From: DATAGF01 sp963834875
GTDB lineage: Bacteria > Actinomycetota > Thermoleophilia > Miltoncostaeales > Miltoncostaeaceae
Assembly: GCA_963834875.1 (NCBI GenBank)
Contig: CAWIDG010000025.1
Span: forward strand, 1 to 64,000
Reading direction: 5' to 3'
DNA length: 64,000 nt
Both the position numbers and the translations under genes were made by a program. The notes beneath the pieces were generated by a model. That model was given only the letters and a program-made list of their open reading frames with translations, ran no database searches and was not told the origin of the DNA. The stretch's first letter is position 1; the number at the start of each line of letters is the position of its first letter. This document shows positions 17,275 through 29,344 of this stretch, piece after piece.

Positions 17275-19372
<2,098 letters not shown>

Positions 19373-19415
19373 CCGCCGGGGAGCTCGGCGGGATATCGTG
19401 CTCGCCCGGAGCACG

Positions 19416-22362
19416 ATGGCTGCCCGAGGCCCCACCGCGTGGACGTCTCCGACCGTCGTCGGCCGGGACGCCGAGCTCGCCCGGCTCTCCGCCCTACTGG
19501 AGGACGGCGGCACGCTCGCGCTCGTCGGCGAGGCCGGGATCGGCAAGACCCGCCTGAGCCGGGAGGCGGCTGCGCTCGCGCGGGCGGGCGGTCGTGACGT
19601 CATGGAGGGGAGCGCGCGGACGCCGGACGCCGAGCGTCCACTGGCGCCCCTGCGCGACGCGGTGCGCTCCCGGTTGCGCGCGCGCCCGGCTCCCGCGGTC
19701 GACGATCCGCTCGCCGCCGCGTTCCCCGGCATGATCCTGCCGGAGCTCCAGGAGGACCTCGCGGGCCGCGAGCCGGCGCAGGAGATCGTGTTCGAGGCCG
19801 CGAGCCGCTGGTTCCGGGCCCTCGCCGCCGACGGCGGGCTGCTGCTGATCCTCGAGGACCTCCACTGGGCCGACCCGGCGACCCACGAGCTCGTCCTGCA
19901 CCTCGCGCGCGTCGCCGCCGCCGGCCCGGTCGCGCTGATCGTGACATTGCGTCCGCAGGAGGCCGAGCCGGGATCGAGCCTCGACGAGCTGCGGCGGGAG
20001 CTCACCCGCGAGCGGCTGGCGCAGGAGCTGCGGCTCGACCCGCTCGACCGGCCGGCGGTCGCGGAGCTGGTGGCCGGACTCGTCGGCGCGGAGCCGGAGC
20101 CGCGGGTCGTGGACCGGTTCCTCGAGGCGGGCGGCGGGAACCCGTTCGTCACCGAGGAATTCCTGGGCGCCGCCCTGGCCGCCGGCCGGATCGTGCCGGG
20201 TGACGGCGAGTGGCACGGCTCGGCCGCCCTCGGGCTGCCCTGGGGCGTCGCCGAGATGGTGCTGTCGCGGGTGCGCCGGATGGCCCCGCCGGACCGCGAG
20301 CTCCTGCGGCTGGCCGCCGTCGGCGGGGAGCGATTCCCGTTCGACCTCGTCCAGGCCGCCTGGGGCCGCGGCGAGGACGAGGCGCTGGCGTCGCTCGCGC
20401 GGGCGCGCGCGGCCGGCCTCGTGAGGGACGAGCCCGACGACGCCCCCGCCTTCCGCCACGCGCTGGCCCACGAGGCGGTGCTCGCGTCGATGTCCGGGGC
20501 CGAGCGCCGGGCCGGGCACCGGCGGCTGCTCGTCGCCGGCGAGGCCCTCGCGGCGGGTGGCGCCGACGTGCCGGCCGAGCTCCTGCTCGCCCACGCGCTG
20601 GGCGCGGGCGAGCGCCGGTCCGCGTTCCGGCATGCGCGCGCGGCGGCCGAGCGGTCGCTGGAGCTCGGTGCGGAGTCGGCCGCCCTGCTCGAGACGGAGC
20701 GCTCCCTCGAGCTCTGGTCGCCGGACGAGGGCGCCGAGGCGCGTGCGCAGCTCCTCCTGCAGCACGGGCGGCTGCTGCACCGGGTCGCCCACGACCACGC
20801 CCGTGCCGCAGACGCCCTCGCGGCGGCCGCCCGCGGCTTCGACGAGCTGGGCGACGAGGCGAACGCCGGGCTCGCCAGGCGCGCTCGCAGCCGGTGCGCG
20901 GTGGTGGGCGGGCGACCGGGAGGCCCTCGAGGAGGTCCGCGCAGCCGCCCACGACCTCCCCGCGGGGACATCGCTCGAGCCCCGGCTGGAGGCCCTCAAC
21001 GCGCTGGCCCGCCCGCTGATGCTCTCGGGCCTCGCGCGCGAGGCGTCGCGCATCGCTGAGGAGGGGCTGGCGCTGGTCCCGCCGCGCGCGCCCCGCCGCG
21101 CTCGCCTCCAGCGGGTGAACCTGCTCACGACCCTCGGCACCTGCCGGTTCATCTTGGCCGACTTCGCCGCGGGCGAGGAGATCCTGGCGACGAGCGCCCT
21201 GACCGCCCTGGATCTGCGCGACCCCGTCAGCGCCTGCCGCGCCTACCACAACGTCGCGTTCGGGGTCAACGACCTCTCGCGGATGGCCGCGTACGCCGAG
21301 GCCGGCCTCGGCGTCGCCCGCGGCGCCTTCGTGCGCCCGTACGAGCGCTCGTTCCTCATCGCCCTGGCCGCATGCGCGACGGAGCGGGGCGACTTCGCGC
21401 GCGCCGGGGCGCTCTGCGACGAGGCCGAGGCCGTGACCGGCCCCTGGACCGGGCTGGCCCACATCCGCCTCGACGTGGGCCTGCCGCGCGCCCTCCTCGC
21501 GCTCGCCCGCGGGGACGCCGACGACGCCCGCGCGCAGCTGTCGGCGGTGCTCGAGCGGCTGCGGACCGCGCACGAGCTCGGCGAGTGGGCCGCCCAGCGC
21601 GGCCTCGCGCTGGCGCTGCTCGCCGCGGGGGAGACGGCCGAGGCCCGCGACGCGCTCGCGCCCGCGCTCGAGCGCTCCGACCCGGGGAGCTACGCCCGCA
21701 TCCTGGCGCTGCCCATCGCAGTCGAGGTGGCCGCGGCCGAGGGGTCCGGCGCCGAGGCCCGCCGCCTCGCCGGCGAGCTCGCCCGCATCGCGCCCGACCA
21801 CCCCAGGACGACCTTCTCGGCCGCCCTCGCGGACGCGGCGAGCGAAGCGCCGGGCGCCGCCGCGGCGGTCGAGGAGGCGGCGCGCGCGAGGGAGGAGGCG
21901 GGCCGGCGCGTGGAGGCGGCCCGGTGGCGCCTGGCCGGCGCGAGCGCCCTGTCGCGCGCCGACGACGCCGGCGCGGCGGAGCTCGCGACACGGGCGCTCG
22001 CCGCCAACCGGGAGATGGGCGCCGACGGGTGGTCGCGGCGGGCCGAGCAGGCGCTCCGCCGCGTGGGCGTGCGGGTGCCGAGCCGGCTGAGCGGCGCGGG
22101 GACCGGCGGCCTCACGGCGCGCGAGGTCGAGGTGCTCGGCCTGGTCGCCGACGGCCTGTCGAACCGCGCGATCGCCGAGCGCCTCTTCATCAGCCAGAAG
22201 ACCGCCGGCCGGCACGTCTCCAACCTGTTCGCCAAGCTCGGCGTGCACTCCAGGGCCCAGGCCGCGCGGGTCGCGCTCGAGCGCGGGCTGCTCGGGGGTG
22301 ACGCGACCCCCGGGCAGAAGATGGGGCGTTCGCCCGATGGCGCCCCGCCCGCCTCGTCCTAG
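19416..22362 (+). CDS. Large LuxR-family regulator with N-terminal AAA ATPase and TPR-like region (LAL type), one frameshift
   Basis: About 981 residues. Near the N-terminus are Walker A GEAGIGKTRL and, around residue 145, LLLILEDLHWAD (Walker B). A long helical, TPR-like Ala/Leu/Arg-rich region follows. The C-terminal LuxR helix-turn-helix reads LTAREVEVLGLVADGLSNRA and TAGRHVSNLFAKLGVHSR. Such LAL proteins are STAND ATPases that activate transcription after binding an effector. One extra base near 20880 splits the gene; removing it joins GLAR to ALAAGARWWAGDREALE. I prefer ATG 19416 (GGAG just upstream) to GTG 19398. Its target is unknown; the adjacent epimerase and oxidoreductase genes are candidates. 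Confidence 0.88.
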
Positions 22363-22412
22363 GTTCGCGGCGGACGGCGCACTGTCCGTCCGTCGAGCGA
22401 AGGAGGACGACC

Positions 22413-22571
22413 ATGTCGCCAGAGCGCGGCATCTGCCCGGCCGAGGACTGGGAGGAGTTCCGTCTCCACCGCCAGCGCTGGCTCGACCTGCTCGCCGCGG
22501 ACTCCGAGCGGCATCGCCGGGACGCGGCCTGCGGCCGCGGCCTACGAGGAGGGCGAGGTCGTCGTCGGTGA
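22413..22571 (+). CDS. Small uncharacterised protein
   Basis: ATG at 22413 has a strong AAGGAGG at 22400-22406. The reading gives about 52 residues beginning MSPERGICPAEDWEEFRLHR, acidic and helical at first, then Arg/Gly-rich. The 3' end overlaps the convergent epimerase gene. Another frame offers an Ala-rich YEEGEVVVG ending, so an indel near 22530 is possible. No family is recognised; support is only the Shine-Dalgarno site and plausible composition. Confidence 0.4.
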   Translation: MSPERGICPAEDWEEFRLHRQRWLDLLAADSERHRRDAACGRGLRGGRGRRR

Positions 22572-23813
22572 GTCCTCGGGGGTCTCGCCGCCCGGCTCCG
22601 GCTCGGGCTCGGGCGGGTTGAGGATGCTCTCGGGGGGCCGATCGGGGCGTGGCTCGAGCCAACGCGGGTTCTTGAGCTTGCAGTTCAGCCCGGCTCGGCG
22701 CGCGTAGCCGTCCCACCGGTTGGCCCAGCCGCCGAAGCCGTAACCGGGGGCCTGGCGGTCGAGCTGCCGGAGGAGGGTGACGTGGTAGCAGTGGTAGCCC
22801 GGGTCGGCCAGGTGGGTGCGCCAGCGCCATCCGGGGGTGGCGAGACCGTAGAGGCTCCACGACCCCGTGTCGTGGAGGGGCAGGTAGCGCGCCAGCGTCC
22901 GCTCTCCCCGCTCCACGATCCCCTTCGCGGCCTCGCCGGCGGCCTCGGCGCCCGGCGCGCGCCGCCGGATGCGCTGCTCGGCCCGGCCACGGGTGCGGGG
23001 CCGCGGCCGTGAGGTGAGGTAGGGGGCCGCGGCCTCCAGGTTGAGCAGCGTCACCATGAACCCGTTCAGCGCGGCGCCCTTCCACGGCCCCGCCCCGGGG
23101 AACGCGCGCTCGACGTACCAGGCCGACGACGGCCCGACCCGGCTCACCACGCCGCCCTTGCCCACTGGCACGGTGAAGGCGGCGAGGGCGCCGGCGGCGG
23201 CCTTGGCGAAGCGGGCCTCGCCGGTGCGGTGGTAGGCGCGCGCCATGAGCTGGGCGATCCGGCCCTGAGCCATCCCCGAGGCCCCGGGCAGCACCAGCTT
23301 CGGGCGGTCCGGCACGTCGTAGTACTCCCAGACCGTGAACGAGCGCCCGGCGGCGTGGCGCCTGACCGCGAACGGCAGGAGGGCGTCGGCGAGCTGCTCG
23401 GGGGTGAGGCCCGCGTTCAGGTCCTGCCAGCGGCCGGTGGTCGCGACCGGGTTGACCGCGAGCCCCCGCCCCTCCCAGTAGGTGGAGAGGATGCCGGTGT
23501 GGTCGCGCACGATGATGCGGCTGTTGGGAGCCGTGTTGCGCGAGTACCACCACGCGTTCAGGCGCAGGGTGCGGGCCACCGTCGAGCGGCGCCCGAGCGG
23601 CCCGCCGCGGCGCAGCAGGTGCAGGCTGTCCAGCTTGAGGACCCACTTGATGTCCTTCCGGGCCTGCGATCCCGGCGCCGCCGCGTCCCACGCCCGCTGC
23701 AGCATGGCCCGCGCCCGGTCGGCGTCGCGTGGCAGCGCCGACTCCGGTACCCGGTAGCCGGCCCGCGCCCCCAGGGCCGGGGCTGCGAGCGCCAGCGCCA
23801 GCAGCAGCGCCAT
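22542..23813 (-). CDS. Exported D-glucuronyl C5-epimerase-like protein
   Basis: About 423 residues from ATG 23813 (MALLLALALAAPALGARAG, a signal peptide). The C-terminal half carries segments typical of the D-glucuronyl C5-epimerase C-terminal domain: SGMAQGRIAQLMARAYHRTG, LHDTGSWSLYGL and YHCYHVTLLRQL. Bacterial members act on uronic-acid-containing polysaccharides or are uncharacterised (alpha/alpha toroid fold). A Pro/Glu/Thr/Ser-rich tail ends the protein. No stop codon separates this frame from the preceding oxidoreductase reading, so the two may be fused or an indel hides the stop. Confidence 0.7.
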   Translation of the reverse strand: MALLLALALAAPALGARAGYRVPESALPRDADRARAMLQRAWDAAAPGSQARKDIKWVLKLDSLHLLRRGGPLGRRSTVARTLRLNAWWYSRNTAPNSRIIVRDHTGILSTYWEGRGLAVNPVATTGRWQDLNAGLTPEQLADALLPFAVRRHAAGRSFTVWEYYDVPDRPKLVLPGASGMAQGRIAQLMARAYHRTGEARFAKAAAGALAAFTVPVGKGGVVSRVGPSSAWYVERAFPGAGPWKGAALNGFMVTLLNLEAAAPYLTSRPRPRTRGRAEQRIRRRAPGAEAAGEAAKGIVERGERTLARYLPLHDTGSWSLYGLATPGWRWRTHLADPGYHCYHVTLLRQLDRQAPGYGFGGWANRWDGYARRAGLNCKLKNPRWLEPRPDRPPESILNPPEPEPEPGGETPEDSPTTTSPSS

Positions 23814-24253
23814 CGCGCCGAGCCGGAAGGTCGGGTGGCGGCCGGCGATGCGGCGGATCCCGTCCCGGCCCTCCCCGGGGCGGACGTCGAAGAAGCGGCC
23901 CGTGAGCCATCCGAAGCGCCGGACGTACGCGGCCAGCGCCGCGACGCGCTCCTCCCCCCGACCTCCGTCGCCCTCACGCGCTCCACCCGCCGCCCCCTCA
24001 TGAGCTCTCCCCAGCCGGCCGTCCGCAGGTTGCGGGCCCAGTCGGTCTCCCCCCGGGGAGCGACAAGGTAGCGAAAACCGCCGAGATGGAGGACCAGGAG
24101 GGGTGTCGTCTGCAATTTCCCGGTGCGGCGCCCGTGCACCCGCAGCATCCGCACCCGCCTCGCCGGCAGGCCGAGACGGCCGACCCAGAGCGACACGGCC
24201 CGGTTGAGGACCCGGGCCGGGACGCCGGGCAGGCGGCGCCTCGGGGCGATCAC
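23814..24253 (-). CDS. Deazaflavin-dependent nitroreductase-family (DUF385) protein, one frameshift
   Basis: GTG at 24253 overlaps the stop of the FAD/Fe-S gene (GTGA). The protein shows RVHGRRTGKLQTTPLLVLHL and YLVAPRGETDWARNLRTAG, the pattern of F420-dependent Ddn-like split-barrel proteins. A G-run near 23965 lacks one G. Restoring it gives EERVAALAAYVRRFGWL and IAGRHPTFRLGA, the usual C-terminus. No stop follows before the ATG at 23813. It probably uses F420H2 to reduce an unknown substrate; coupling to the Fe-S oxidoreductase suggests a shared redox pathway. Confidence 0.7.
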
Positions 24254-26921
24254 GCCAGCCTCGCCGCGAGCAGCTCGGCAGGGTGCAGCGCCGGCCGGCC
24301 CGTCGTGCGGCGGATCTGCTCTCGGCAGGAGGTCCCCGCCGCCACGGCCAGCTCCGCGGCCCGCACCGCGGGGACGAGCCGGTCCTCGGCGATGCGCAGC
24401 GACAGGTCCCGGTGACGGTGGCCGAAGGCGCCCGCCATGCCGCAGCAGCCCGCGCCCGAGTCGCGAGCCCGCAGGCCCGGAATCGCCGCGAGCGCGGCCG
24501 CGCCCTCGGTCCCCGCGCCCAGCGCCTTGGCGTGGCAGTGCTCGTGCACGAGCACCTCGCCGCCCGGCGAGAGGGCCGGCGGGCCGAGGTCGAGGACCGC
24601 CCGCTCGAACGTCACCGCGGCCTCGGCCACCCAGCGGGCCCGCGGGTCGCCCGGCACCAGGCGCGGAAGGTCGTCGACGAGCATCGACCAGCACGACGGC
24701 TCCAGCACCACGATCGGCCGGCCCGCCAGCGCGTGAGGGGCCAGGCGCCCGAGCGCCCGGCGCGCCCGCCGCCGCGCCGGCCCGACGAGGCCCTGCGACA
24801 GGAGGGGCCGGCCACAGCAGCCCGGGTCGACGACGTGGACGGCCGCCCCGCAGGCCGCGAGCACCCGGACCGCCGCCTCGCCGACCCCCGGCTCCAGGAA
24901 GCGCGTGAAGGTGTCGGCCATCAGCGCGACGCCCGGTGTGCCAATTGGCCGATCGTCGGTGTGCCAATTGGCCACCCGGGGCCGCCACGGCCGCACCGGG
25001 GCCGGGGGGGCGCCGCCGAGGACGCGGCCCGCGGCTCTGGCGCCGATGCGGGCGAGGGCGGGGAAGCGGGAGCCGGTGGCGAGCAACTCGTGGGCGTGGC
25101 CGGCGAGCCGGGCGGCGAGGGGGACGCCGCGGGCGGCGTGCCGGTGGCTCAAGGCCTCGACCTTGAGCGCGGCCATGTTGACGCTGGCGGGGCATTCCGT
25201 GGCGCAGGCCTTGCACCCCAGGCAGAGATCGAGGGCCTCATGCAGACCGTCATCGGCAAGGCCGGCCGGAAGTCGACCCTCGAGGGCGGCGCGCAGGATC
25301 ACGGCGCGGCCGCGGGTGGAGTGGCGCTCGTCGCGCAGCGCCTGGTAGCTCGGGCACATGGTCGAGGCGCGTGACCGGCAGGCCCCGTTGCCGTTGCAGG
25401 CCTCGCCGGCGCGCGCGAGGCCGCCCTCGGCCGCGAAGCTCAGCGCGGTGCGCCGCGCCCGGCGGGGCGGCGAGGCGACCAGGCGCAGGCCCTGGTCGAG
25501 CGGCTCGGGGGCGGTGATGACGCCGGGGTTCAGCAGGCCGCTCGGGTCGAGCAGGCGCTTGAGCTCGCCGAAGGCGGCGATCGTCTCGGGCGGGTACATG
25601 CGCGGCAGCAGCTCGCTGCGGGCGCGGCCGTCGCCGTGCTCGCCCGACAGCGACCCGCCGAGCGAGCAGACCAGGTCCGCCGTCTCCTCGGCGATCCGGC
25701 GCAGCGCCGCGGTCGCGCCGGGCAGGCGCAGGTCCATCCGCGGGCGGATGTGCAGGCAGCCGACGCTGGCGTGGCCGTACCAGACCGCGTGCAGGCCCTC
25801 GCGCTCGAGGATCCGGCGCACGCCGCGCGCCAGCTCGGGCAGCCGCTCGGGCGGGACGGCCGGGTCCTCGATGAAGGCCAGCGGGCGCGGGTCGCCGGGA
25901 CCGGGCGCCGTGCCGCGCAGGGCGCTGCCGATGCCCGCCCGCCGGACGGCCCACACGGCCTCCTGCTCGGCCGGCTCGAGCACCACGCGCGCCCCCGGGA
26001 GCGCGCGCAGGCGGTCGGCCACCTCGCCCGGCTCGCCGCTCTGCTCGACGAGGAGCTGGGCCGGGGCGTCGAGGTCGATCGCCGAGCGGGCCATCAGCTC
26101 GACCGCCGACGGGCCCCCCCGAAGGGCGCCGACGGCCGCCTCGAGGGCGGCGTCGACCGACGGGAACGACAGGAGCGCCAGCCCGCGCGTCGCCGGGGGC
26201 TCGACGAGCGCGACCTCGGCCGCCCGGATGACCGCGAGCGTGCCCTCCGACCCGCACAGCAGACGCGGCCAGTCCGGGTCGGGGCCCTCGAGCGCCCCGA
26301 GGTCGTAGCCCGAGACGCGCCGCAGCAGGCCCGGCGGCCGGGCCGCCGCCGCCAGGGGGCGCGCGGCCTCGAGCGCGGCGGCGCCGGAGCGCCGCGCCGC
26401 AGGGTGGCCCGCGTCCCGTCGGCCAGGGTGACCTCGAGCGCGAGCACGTGCCCGGAGGTCAGCCCGTAGGCGATCGAGCGCGCGCCGGCCGAGTTGTTGG
26501 CGACCATGCCGCCGAGCGTCGCCCGGCTGCCCGAGGCCACGTCCGGGCCGAAGGCGAGGCCGTGCGCGCGCGCGGCGGCGTTGAGGTCGTCGAGCACGAC
26601 GCCCGGGCCGACCCGCGCCACACGCGCGCCCGGATCGATCTCGATCGACGCCAGCGCCGTGCAGTCGACGACGAGGCCGGCTCCCACCGCCTGGCCGGCG
26701 AGGCTCGTGCCGGCGCCGCGCATCGTGAGCGGCACGCCGCCCTCGCCGCAGGCCGCCACGGCCGCGTCGAGGTCCTCGGGCACGGCGGCGCGCAGGGTCG
26801 CGACCGGGAGGCGGCGGTAGAGGCTCGCGTCGGCCGAGTAGAGCTCGCGCGAGGCGTCGTCGGAGCGGACCTCGCCGGCGGCCTCCCGGCGCAGGCGCGC
26901 GATCGTCGTGGCCGCCTCCAC
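24250..26921 (-). CDS. FAD-linked oxidase fused to Fe-S (GlpC-like) domain, D-lactate/glycolate dehydrogenase type, one frameshift
   Basis: About 890 residues. The N-terminal FAD-binding PCMH domain shows LTMRGAGTSLAGQAVGAG and GGMVANNSAGARSIAYG, and the FAD-oxidase C-terminal domain contains GSLSGEHGDGRARSELLPRM. A ferredoxin-like segment CLGCKACATECPASVNM follows, then two CCG-domain motifs (DPGCCGRPLLSQG and GAGCCGMAGAFGH). Such proteins oxidise 2-hydroxy acids and pass electrons to the membrane. One missing G near 26400 breaks the frame (RRG to GAAALEAARPL). GTG 26921 follows TAGCAT by seven bases (leaderless). Between the ferredoxin and CCG domains the frame reads through palindrome array 3 (ANWHTDDRPIGTPG), a likely insertion. 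Confidence 0.88.
24940..24972. repeat. Palindrome array 3: two GCCAATTGGC units, 23-bp period, inside a coding sequence
   Basis: GCCAATTGGC occurs at 24940-24949 and 24963-24972, each preceded by GTGT and exactly 23 bases apart, as in arrays 1 and 2. Here it lies inside the FAD/Fe-S oxidoreductase gene, in the linker before the CCG domains. On the minus strand the units are translated as ANWHT and PIGTP, without breaking the frame. Confidence 0.85.
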
Positions 26922-26973
26922 GGAGGTGATGCTACGGCCTCACCGAACCCCCGGATCCCGCTCTCGATCCGTC

Positions 26974-27058
26974 TTGCGGGCGGCGTGCCCTCTGCTAACC
27001 TACTTCCGCTCCACGGAGCGCCCGGTTCTTCGTGCGCGGCCCACGGGCCGCGCTTTTT
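26974..27058 (+). promoter_or_regulatory. tuf promoter and leader terminator/attenuator
   Basis: TTGCGG (26974-26979), a 16-bp spacer and TAACCT (26996-27001) make a plausible sigma-70-type promoter. In the leader, GCGCGGCCC (27034-27042) pairs with GGGCCGCGC (27045-27053) and is followed directly by TTTTT (27054-27058), a canonical intrinsic terminator 79 bases before the tuf start. Its position suggests attenuation of tuf expression rather than termination of another gene, since the upstream gene is divergent. Confidence 0.7.
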
Positions 27059-27136
27059 GCGCCGGGAGGGGTTTGCCCGCCGGGAGCGCCCGGCCGGCGT
27101 GGCCGATACGCAGAGTGCCCTCAAGGAGTTCAGCCG

Positions 27137-28330
<1,194 letters not shown>

Positions 28331-28346
28331 TCCAGGAGCTCCAGAA

Positions 28347-28387
28347 CCCCGTCGTCTCCGAGAGGAGGCGGCGGGGTTTTCTTTCTT
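28347..28387 (+). terminator. Intrinsic terminator between tuf and rpsJ
   Basis: CCCCGTCGTCTCC (28347-28359) pairs with GGAGGCGGCGGGG (28364-28376) with a few G-U pairs and loop GAGA. The stem is followed by TTTTCTTTCTT (28377-28387). This is the best intrinsic terminator in the window. It should cut or lower read-through from tuf into rpsJ, only 20 bases away. Confidence 0.85.
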
Positions 28388-28406
28388 CGAAAGGCGCCCG
28401 GCAGAC

Positions 28407-28715
28407 GTGCAGCAGAACAAGATCAGGATTCGGCTCAAGGCCTACGATCACGAGCTGATCGACAAGAGCGCGGCCTCGATCGTGGAGACGGCCCAGCGCA
28501 GCGGCGCGACCATCTCCGGCCCCGTGCCCCTGCCCACGGAGCGCAACGTCTACTGCGTCATCCGCGGCCCCTTCAAGGACAAGGACTCGCGGGAGCACTT
28601 CGAGATCCGCACTCACAAGCGGCTCATCGACATCTACTCCCCCACGCCGCGGACGGTCAACTCGCTGATGCGCCTCGACCTCCCGGCCGGCGTTGACATC
28701 GAGATCAAGGCATAG
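28407..28715 (+). CDS. rpsJ: 30S ribosomal protein uS10
   Basis: uS10 is a 30S head protein that also acts as NusE in antitermination. GTG 28407 gives 102 residues (QQNKIRIRLKAYDHEL...). Conserved HFEIRTHKRLIDIYSPTPRT is present. It is the first gene of the S10 cluster after a strong terminator, so either read-through from tuf or a promoter hidden in the short gap must serve it. rplC starts 8 bases after its stop. Confidence 0.97.
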   Translation: MQQNKIRIRLKAYDHELIDKSAASIVETAQRSGATISGPVPLPTERNVYCVIRGPFKDKDSREHFEIRTHKRLIDIYSPTPRTVNSLMRLDLPAGVDIEIKA

Positions 28716-28723
28716 GCGCGACC

Positions 28724-29344
28724 GTGCCGGCGATCATCGGCCGCAAGCTCGGGATGACCCAGATCTTCGGGGAGGACGGCGCGCGCGTGCCCCTCACCGT
28801 GATCGAGGCCGGCCCCTGCCCGGTGACCCAGGTGAAGACCGCCGAGGCGGACGGCTACGACGCCGTGCAGCTCGGGTTCGGCGCCGCGAAGCCCAAGAGC
28901 CTGAACAGCCCCGAGCTCGGGCATCTCAAGGTGGCCGGCGCGCCGCCAGTGCGCCACCTGCACGAGTTCTCCCCGGAGGAGCTGGGGGCCGAGGTGTCCG
29001 TCGGCGACGTCGTCACCGTGGAGCCGTTCGAGCCGGGCCAGATCGTCCGGGTCACCGGCACCTCCAAGGGCAAGGGCTACGCGGGGACCATCAAGCGCCA
29101 CCACTTCAGCAGCGGTCCGAAGAGCCACGGCTCGCACAACATCCGTCAGCCGGGGTCCATCGGCGCGGCCGCCTACCCGGCCCGGGTCTTCAAGGGCATG
29201 CGCATGAGCGGCCGCATGGGCGCGCGCCAGGTCACGCAGCGCGGCCTGCAGGTCATCGACCGCGACCCCGACCGCAACCTGCTGCTCGTGCGCGGCGCGG
29301 TCCCGGGCGGCGTGAACGGCATCGTGATCGTGAGGCCCGAGTGA
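28724..29344 (+). CDS. rplC: 50S ribosomal protein uL3
   Basis: uL3 is an early assembly protein reaching the peptidyl-transferase centre. GTG 28724 yields 206 residues beginning PAIIGRKLGMTQIF. The loop region FSSGPKSHGSHNIRQPGS and RMSGRMGARQVTQRGLQV is conserved. The stop overlaps the rplD start (GTGA). Length and sequence are normal. Confidence 0.97.
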   Translation: MPAIIGRKLGMTQIFGEDGARVPLTVIEAGPCPVTQVKTAEADGYDAVQLGFGAAKPKSLNSPELGHLKVAGAPPVRHLHEFSPEELGAEVSVGDVVTVEPFEPGQIVRVTGTSKGKGYAGTIKRHHFSSGPKSHGSHNIRQPGSIGAAAYPARVFKGMRMSGRMGARQVTQRGLQVIDRDPDRNLLLVRGAVPGGVNGIVIVRPE

